A stretch of DNA of 10,863 nt from Coxiellaceae bacterium (GTDB lineage Bacteria > Pseudomonadota > Gammaproteobacteria > Coxiellales > Coxiellaceae), in contig JABABH010000126.1 of the NCBI GenBank assembly GCA_014238325.1, forward strand, positions 1 to 10,863. Reading direction: 5' to 3'. Positions 6,990-10,863 of this stretch are shown one piece after another. Positions within the stretch are counted from its first letter, which is position 1. Each line of letters opens with the position of its first letter. The translations under genes were made by a program, and so were the position numbers. The notes under the pieces are model-generated. The model searched no databases. It worked only from the letters and a program-made list of their open reading frames with translations, and was not told the origin of the DNA.

Positions 6990-9006
6990 AAAGCTATTGA
7001 TTGCCAACCGTGGTGAAATTGCCTGTCGTATTATGAAAACAGCATCACGCTTAGGTATTAAAACGGTCGCTATTTATTCATCTATTGAACCGAATGCTTA
7101 TCATGTTAGGTTGGCTGACGAAGCGTATTGTGTAGGAGATGCACCTGCTGCAGACAGTTATCTCAATGCAGAACGCATCGTCGACATCGCCAAGCAGGCC
7201 GGTGTGGACGCAATTCATCCAGGCTATGGTTTTCTCTCAGAGCGTGCCACATTTGCAGCACTATGTGCCAAACATCATATCACCTTTGTTGGCCCCCCCG
7301 CCTCCGTGATTGATACCATGAGCCATAAATTGCAAGCAAAACATGCGATGAAAGCAGTTGGCATACCTACACTTCCTGATATTTTAATTACGCATCAATC
7401 ACTTCAATCACTTTCCCAAGACATTCTTGAAATGGGCTTACCTATTTTATTGAAGGCTAACGCCGGTGGCGGCGGAAAAGGAATCCGATTGATTCAATCA
7501 CTTGCCGATCTGCAAGACGGACTCATCTTAACACAACAAGAAGGGTTATCGAGCTTTAACGATCCCACCGTTTTTGTAGAAAAATATATAGCGTCTGCTC
7601 GCCATATAGAAGTACAAATTATAATGGATCACTTAGGCCAGGCTGTACATTTACTCGATCGTGATTGCTCTGTTCAGCGGCGTCATCAAAAAATTATGGA
7701 GGAAGCGCCTGCCGTTTTAAAGCCGTCGCTTCGATCAGCTATGAGAGATGCTGCCATACAAGTAGGAAAAGCTGTCGGCTATATCAATGCTGGTACGGTA
7801 GAATTTTTAGTTGATGATCAAGATAATTTTTATTTTATCGAAATGAATACACGCCTACAAGTTGAGCACCCGGTGACGGAAATGGTGACCGGTATCGATA
7901 TTGTGGAGTGGCAACTCAAGATTGCCAGCGAACAGCCCTTACCCCTAACACAGACACGTATCCGTTCTGTTGGGCATGCGTTCGAAGCTCGTATTTATTC
8001 GGAAGACTCGGAATACTGCCTCCCCTCGACGGGCATCCTATCCTATTTATCTCTGCCTGAAACGACTGAACAGATTAGAATAGATCTAGGCATACAAGTA
8101 GGAGACCTTATTACGCCCTATTACGATCATTTATTGCTGAAACTGATTGTGTGGGAGAAAGATCGTGATAGGGCATTAGCCTTATTTGAAAAAAGTTTGA
8201 AAGCCATAAAGCTCATGGGTGTTCGAACTAATGTTAGCCTATTATATGATATTTGCCGGATTCCAGCTTTCGCTGCGGCGCGTATACGAACCCATTGGAT
8301 AGCAGCTCATCGTCCTACCAAGCCCTATCTCGCTGTTCCGCTGATTTATGGTATTGCTTTTTACCTCACGCACCGCATGATCCATAGTATCCCAAAAATG
8401 GAGGACCATTATGCTTCTCCATGGAGAATGTATGACCACTGGCGCTTGATCGAAACCGCACAAAACCTATCTTTTTGGCATAAGTCTAAGCAGTATAGGC
8501 TGAAAATACACCGTATTCATAGCCGTGATAGCGCGACTCATTTAGCGATGCAGTATCATCAAAGAAAAGCTCAAGTATCCTTATCTCATCAGGATAAACA
8601 TAACTGGACAATACGGGTCGATCATGAACACATAACATTTTCAGTATTTGATCCGGCATTACTACCAGCATACCCTCATGCTCATAGCCAGCATGATGGC
8701 ACACAAGTATTTGTTTTTTTTGAGGCAAGACAATATATCATTGATTTATCTGAGCCAGAGATACTCGATGCAGGATGGACCCTGATTCCATCTCAAGATT
8801 GCGTCAGGATGCCCATGCCGGGTAGTATGACTCAAATTTTCGTTAAACCACAACAAAAGGTACAGGTAGGGGAGCGTTTATTATTAGTGGAGTCCATGAA
8901 AATTGAGCATATGATGATAGCACCAAGAGATGGGACCGTAAAAAATATATATTACACAATTGGCGACGTGATTGAAGAAGGTGCCTTATTAGTTGACTTT
9001 GAATAG
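6982..9006 (+). CDS. liuD: Biotin-dependent acyl-CoA carboxylase alpha subunit, probable methylcrotonoyl-CoA carboxylase
   Basis: This subunit carboxylates its own biotin with ATP and bicarbonate; a separate beta subunit passes the CO2 to the acyl-CoA. The 674 residues hold a complete biotin carboxylase: LIANRGEIACRI at 6-17, Lys116, KANAGGGGKG at 158-167, His208, Lys237, Glu274, Glu287, Asn289, Arg291, QVEH at 293-296 and Arg337. These correspond to the E. coli AccC active site. A divergent linker (about 440-600) should form the beta-subunit contact. A biotinyl domain follows, with Lys640 in VESMKIEH and PMPG near 611-614. The length suits MCC or PCC alpha. The liuC partner favours methylcrotonoyl-CoA over propionyl-CoA. 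The GTG start lies inside the end of liuC (8-nt overlap), implying translational coupling. No beta subunit is in the window. Confidence 0.85.
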   Translation: MIKKLLIANRGEIACRIMKTASRLGIKTVAIYSSIEPNAYHVRLADEAYCVGDAPAADSYLNAERIVDIAKQAGVDAIHPGYGFLSERATFAALCAKHHITFVGPPASVIDTMSHKLQAKHAMKAVGIPTLPDILITHQSLQSLSQDILEMGLPILLKANAGGGGKGIRLIQSLADLQDGLILTQQEGLSSFNDPTVFVEKYIASARHIEVQIIMDHLGQAVHLLDRDCSVQRRHQKIMEEAPAVLKPSLRSAMRDAAIQVGKAVGYINAGTVEFLVDDQDNFYFIEMNTRLQVEHPVTEMVTGIDIVEWQLKIASEQPLPLTQTRIRSVGHAFEARIYSEDSEYCLPSTGILSYLSLPETTEQIRIDLGIQVGDLITPYYDHLLLKLIVWEKDRDRALALFEKSLKAIKLMGVRTNVSLLYDICRIPAFAAARIRTHWIAAHRPTKPYLAVPLIYGIAFYLTHRMIHSIPKMEDHYASPWRMYDHWRLIETAQNLSFWHKSKQYRLKIHRIHSRDSATHLAMQYHQRKAQVSLSHQDKHNWTIRVDHEHITFSVFDPALLPAYPHAHSQHDGTQVFVFFEARQYIIDLSEPEILDAGWTLIPSQDCVRMPMPGSMTQIFVKPQQKVQVGERLLLVESMKIEHMMIAPRDGTVKNIYYTIGDVIEEGALLVDFE

Positions 9007-9148
9007 TATACCGCTCGCGACTGAAGATGCGAAGCATGGACTTGAAGTGACTCATCGCGATGGGGATTCTGAAGGGGACAACCGCGATTGTCCCCTTCAG
9101 TGGCTGAGCGAATATTTATTTTTCGCCAGCCATCAAAACAAAGGTATA
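9007..9148 (+). repeat. 142-bp dispersed palindromic repeat, copy 2
   Basis: TATACC begins at the first base after the liuD stop codon, and GGTATA ends the element at 9148. It has the same length and orientation as the copy at 2844. It contains a perfect 13-bp stem, CTGAAGGGGACAA (9069-9081) with its complement at 9088-9100 around a 6-nt loop. A bulged 11-bp stem also occurs (9101-9112 with 9122-9132, bulge A9107). Its first 17 nt differ from copy 1 and instead match the inverted module next to obgE. It lies between the converging liuD and the lipoprotein gene, so it may protect or end mRNAs. Confidence 0.87.
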
Positions 9149-9159
9149 CACGCCTTGCT

Positions 9160-9183
9160 AGCCCCCCCATCCATCGGGGGGCT
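9160..9183. terminator. GC-rich stem-loop between converging genes
   Basis: AGCCCCCC (9160-9167) pairs perfectly with GGGGGGCT (9176-9183) around an 8-nt loop. Its place between the ends of liuD and the minus-strand lipoprotein gene suits a bidirectional terminator. No T run follows on either strand, so it is not a classic intrinsic terminator. Confidence 0.45.
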
Positions 9184-9223
9184 CTGATATCAATTAAGGT
9201 TTCAGCATGGTCTGACAGACAGC

Positions 9224-9505
9224 TTAGGGTTTGCGTGTGCAGCTGATGAGATGGCAACTCCCTGGGCCACGATGTGCCTCACATTTTGAGACAGCTATAT
9301 CTTTAGCACGACGCTCACTGGTCGCCCAACCCGTATATTTCACTAATGTGCTTGTATTGACCGCAAAACACTGATAATTTTCCCATTTATCAACAGAGAC
9401 ATAGCCGTTTCCAATCCGCATGGATTCTCGTGGACCGCAGCCCGCCATGCTCAGAACACACAACAAACCTACTGTCCCCCATAAATAAAGATTTATATAT
9501 TTCAT
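9224..9505 (-). CDS. Small cysteine-rich lipoprotein of unknown function
   Basis: This 93-residue protein has a lipoprotein signal: positively charged Lys2, hydrophobic segment at about 5-21, and a lipobox SMAGC with Cys23 as the lipidated residue. Gly at +2 does not signal inner-membrane retention, so an outer-membrane location is likely. The 71-residue mature part has Cys46, Cys75, Cys84 and Cys89, which could form two disulfides. The pattern CFAVNTS...A..RAKDIAVSKC...GSCHLISC faintly recalls small periplasmic DUF4189-like domains, but I cannot confirm that. The start has a good ribosome site, GGGAG, about 8 nt upstream. It is a single gene divergent from aroF, and its end faces liuD. It is a real gene by signal peptide and ribosome site; the function is unknown. 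Confidence 0.75.
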   Translation of the reverse strand: MKYINLYLWGTVGLLCVLSMAGCGPRESMRIGNGYVSVDKWENYQCFAVNTSTLVKYTGWATSERRAKDIAVSKCEAHRGPGSCHLISCTRKP

Positions 9506-9525
9506 GGTGTTACTCTCCCTGTTGA

Positions 9526-9551
9526 TCAGGTCATGTTGAGCATGTACCTGA
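9526..9551 (-). promoter_or_regulatory. Hairpin in the leader of the lipoprotein gene
   Basis: TCAGGTCATG (9526-9535) pairs with CATGTACCTGA (9541-9551) apart from one bulged base, leaving a 5-nt loop. It lies about 20 nt before the lipoprotein ATG, just upstream of its GGGAG ribosome site, and would be in its 5' leader if transcription starts further upstream. Possible roles are mRNA stability or translational control. Confidence 0.4.
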
Positions 9552-9553
9552 GA

Positions 9554-9657
9554 TTTCCTTATCCCAATCGATGGTCTATAATCATCATTTTAGGGTTATT
9601 GATCTCAGTAAAGCAAGTCCTATAGACTTTTAAGCAAGAAAGGCTAAAGTCTATACT
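9554..9657 (+). promoter_or_regulatory. aroF promoter/operator region with GTCTATA boxes
   Basis: TATAGACTTT (9621-9630) and AAAGTCTATA (9646-9655) form a perfect 10-bp inverted repeat with a 15-nt spacer. The core GTCTATA occurs a third time at 9574-9580. Two candidate -10 boxes overlap these sites: TATAAT at 9577-9582 (17 nt after TTTCCT, 9554-9559) and TATACT at 9652-9657 (17 nt after TTTAAG). Symmetric sites over -10 boxes suggest a repressor. They do not match the TyrR box TGTAAA-N6-TTTACA. An RNA stem-loop is the other reading. Confidence 0.45.
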
Positions 9658-9726
9658 ATTAATACGACGCTTAATATCTATGATTTCTATGGTTATCAGT
9701 TCAACTTTTATCACGGGCACAGCTAT

Positions 9727-10815
9727 ATGGCTTCACTAGATGTTTCCAACGATCATCGATGCAGATCTATGCGAACCTGTGAACCCTTGATCACACCAGC
9801 AGCTCTCCTAAAAGCCTTACCGATCACGGATCCTCTTACTCAAGCTATAGGCCAGGTACGTCGATCCATAGGCAGGATTATGGAAGCTCAGGATCATCGC
9901 TTGTTATTAGTTCTTGGGCCGTGCTCTATCCACGATATACCGTCTGCCTTAACCTATGCTACTCGCCTGAAATCTATGATAAATCGTTATGGTGATGATT
10001 TATGCATCGTCATGCGCCTGTATTTTGAAAAGCCGAGGACTCAAAAAGGTTGGAAAGGATTACTCTATCAACCGGATCTCAATCATGAATTTCAAATCAA
10101 TCGCGGATTATCTATGGCCCGATCTTTGTTAATTGCAGTCAATGAGCTTGGGGTTCCCGCAGGCACTGAATTCTTAGATACGCATATCCCAGCGTATTTG
10201 AGCGACTTGATAGCATGGTCGGCCATTGGCGCAAGAACGGTTGAAAGCCCTTTGCACCGGGTATTAGCTTCTAGCTTATCGATGCCAGTCGGCTTTAAGA
10301 ATACGACGGGAGGCAATATTCAAATAGCCATCGACGCTTTACTAACCGCACAGCTTCCTCATGATTTTTTAGGGATATCTCCACAAGGCCAGATAGCCAT
10401 TTTAAAGAGTAGAGGCAACCCAAATGGACATATTATTTTACGTGGAGCTTTGGATCACACCAATTATGAAGCAGCATCTATTGATTCTGCTTGTGGCCGC
10501 CTAACAACACATGGCTTATCGCCTAGACTGATGGTGGACTGCAGCCATGGCAACTGTCAGAAGCATTATCAGCAACAAATCAAGGTCGCTGAACATGTAT
10601 GTGATCAAATCACACACGGTTCTTCATCGATATTCGGTCTGATGTTAGAGAGCCATCTCATCGCTGGTAAACAGATCATGACGGGTCAATCTTTAGTGTA
10701 TGGTCAAAGTATTACAGATGCATGCATTGCTTGGCAGGAGACAGAAAAAGTCATAGAAAAATTAGCCTATGCTGTCCGTACAAGAGCGAATAAAAAAAGA
10801 TCAGCTATGGCTTAG
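9727..10815 (+). CDS. aroF: 3-deoxy-7-phosphoheptulonate (DAHP) synthase, class I, AroF-like
   Basis: DAHP synthase condenses phosphoenolpyruvate with erythrose 4-phosphate, the first step of the shikimate pathway. The 362-residue protein is a type I-alpha enzyme. Metal ligands are Cys66 in GPCSIHD, His274 in DCSHGN, Glu308 in LESHL and Asp331 in SITDACI. Substrate residues are KPRT at 102-105, Arg170 in GART, Lys191 and Arg239 in ILRG. The segments GNPNGHIILRG and LSPRLMVDCSHGN resemble the tyrosine-sensitive AroF more than AroG, so AroF is preferred, but feedback specificity is inference. Usual motifs are altered in GARTVESPLHR (typically TTESQ.HR) and FKNTTGG (typically FKNGTDG). The ATG at 9727 gives the family-length N-terminus with only a weak GGGC upstream. 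It is divergent from the lipoprotein gene. Confidence 0.93.
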   Translation: MASLDVSNDHRCRSMRTCEPLITPAALLKALPITDPLTQAIGQVRRSIGRIMEAQDHRLLLVLGPCSIHDIPSALTYATRLKSMINRYGDDLCIVMRLYFEKPRTQKGWKGLLYQPDLNHEFQINRGLSMARSLLIAVNELGVPAGTEFLDTHIPAYLSDLIAWSAIGARTVESPLHRVLASSLSMPVGFKNTTGGNIQIAIDALLTAQLPHDFLGISPQGQIAILKSRGNPNGHIILRGALDHTNYEAASIDSACGRLTTHGLSPRLMVDCSHGNCQKHYQQQIKVAEHVCDQITHGSSSIFGLMLESHLIAGKQIMTGQSLVYGQSITDACIAWQETEKVIEKLAYAVRTRANKKRSAMA

Positions 10816-10845
10816 TATCCGACCCTATGTTAAGTTTAGGTCCTA

Positions 10846-10863
10846 TATACCCATGCCACTTCA
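10846..10863 (+). repeat. Start of a third repeat copy, cut by the window edge
   Basis: TATACCCATGCCACTTCA matches the first 18 nt of the copy at 2844 at 16 positions. It has the same orientation and again lies just downstream (30 nt) of a plus-strand gene, aroF. Only the left end is visible, so a full 142-bp element is predicted but not seen. Confidence 0.65.

Noticed and set aside
7128..7313. Small open frame inside liuD
   Set aside because: It is a shifted frame of the biotin carboxylase domain and has an arginine/cysteine-rich shadow composition.
8242..8728. Two minus-strand open frames inside liuD
   Set aside because: They are antisense to the linker region of liuD, which is continuous and ends in a proper biotinyl domain.

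Overview
The window reads as chromosomal DNA of a gammaproteobacterium of moderate to low G+C (estimated by eye, not computed). The gene order rplU-rpmA-obgE divergent from ispB, an AroF-type DAHP synthase, a BioC methyltransferase and a leucine-catabolism liuC-liuD pair all fit that class. Host-adapted Legionellales-like bacteria are one possibility, but that is inference and the genus cannot be fixed from the sequence. Most genes are ordinary housekeeping genes. No defence island, CRISPR array or complete mobile element is visible.

Layout, left to right. (1) 1-1071, minus: a tyrosine recombinase cut by the left edge, open for 357 codons and carrying the R, K, H and R catalytic residues. (2) 1142-2047, minus: bioC, whose stop codon lies in the loop of its own terminator. 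(3) 2212-2838, plus: a ComF-family phosphoribosyltransferase divergent from bioC. (4) 2844-3028: repeat DNA between the converging comF and obgE. (5) 4797-3029, minus: the rplU-rpmA-obgE operon. (6) 4995-5999, plus: ispB, divergent from rplU, with a leader holding a 12-bp inverted repeat and a 14-bp palindrome. (7) 6040-6113: tRNA-Pro(CGG) without an encoded CCA. (8) 6195-9006, plus: liuC and liuD, overlapping by 8 nt. (9) 9007-9183: a second copy of the repeat and a GC-rich stem-loop. (10) 9505-9224, minus: a small cysteine-rich lipoprotein of unknown function. (11) 9727-10815, plus: an AroF-like DAHP synthase behind a region with operator-like symmetry. (12) 10846-10863: the start of a third repeat copy, cut by the right edge.

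How the genes work together. BioC starts the pimeloyl part of biotin synthesis and LiuD is a biotin-dependent carboxylase subunit, so the two are linked through the cofactor although they are not one operon. LiuC and LiuD are successive-pathway partners in leucine breakdown, but the LiuB carboxyltransferase subunit and liuA/liuE are not in the window. IspB makes the quinone side chain and AroF opens the shikimate pathway; both feed quinone biosynthesis.

The most distinctive signal is a dispersed 142-bp element bounded by TATACC...GGTATA and built of hairpins. Two full copies are about 87% identical and exactly equal in length, and a third begins at the right edge. All three are in the same orientation and lie just downstream of plus-strand genes. 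An inverted end module lies directly after the obgE stop. This looks like a MITE- or REP-like family settled at gene 3' ends. Whether it is already described cannot be judged here.
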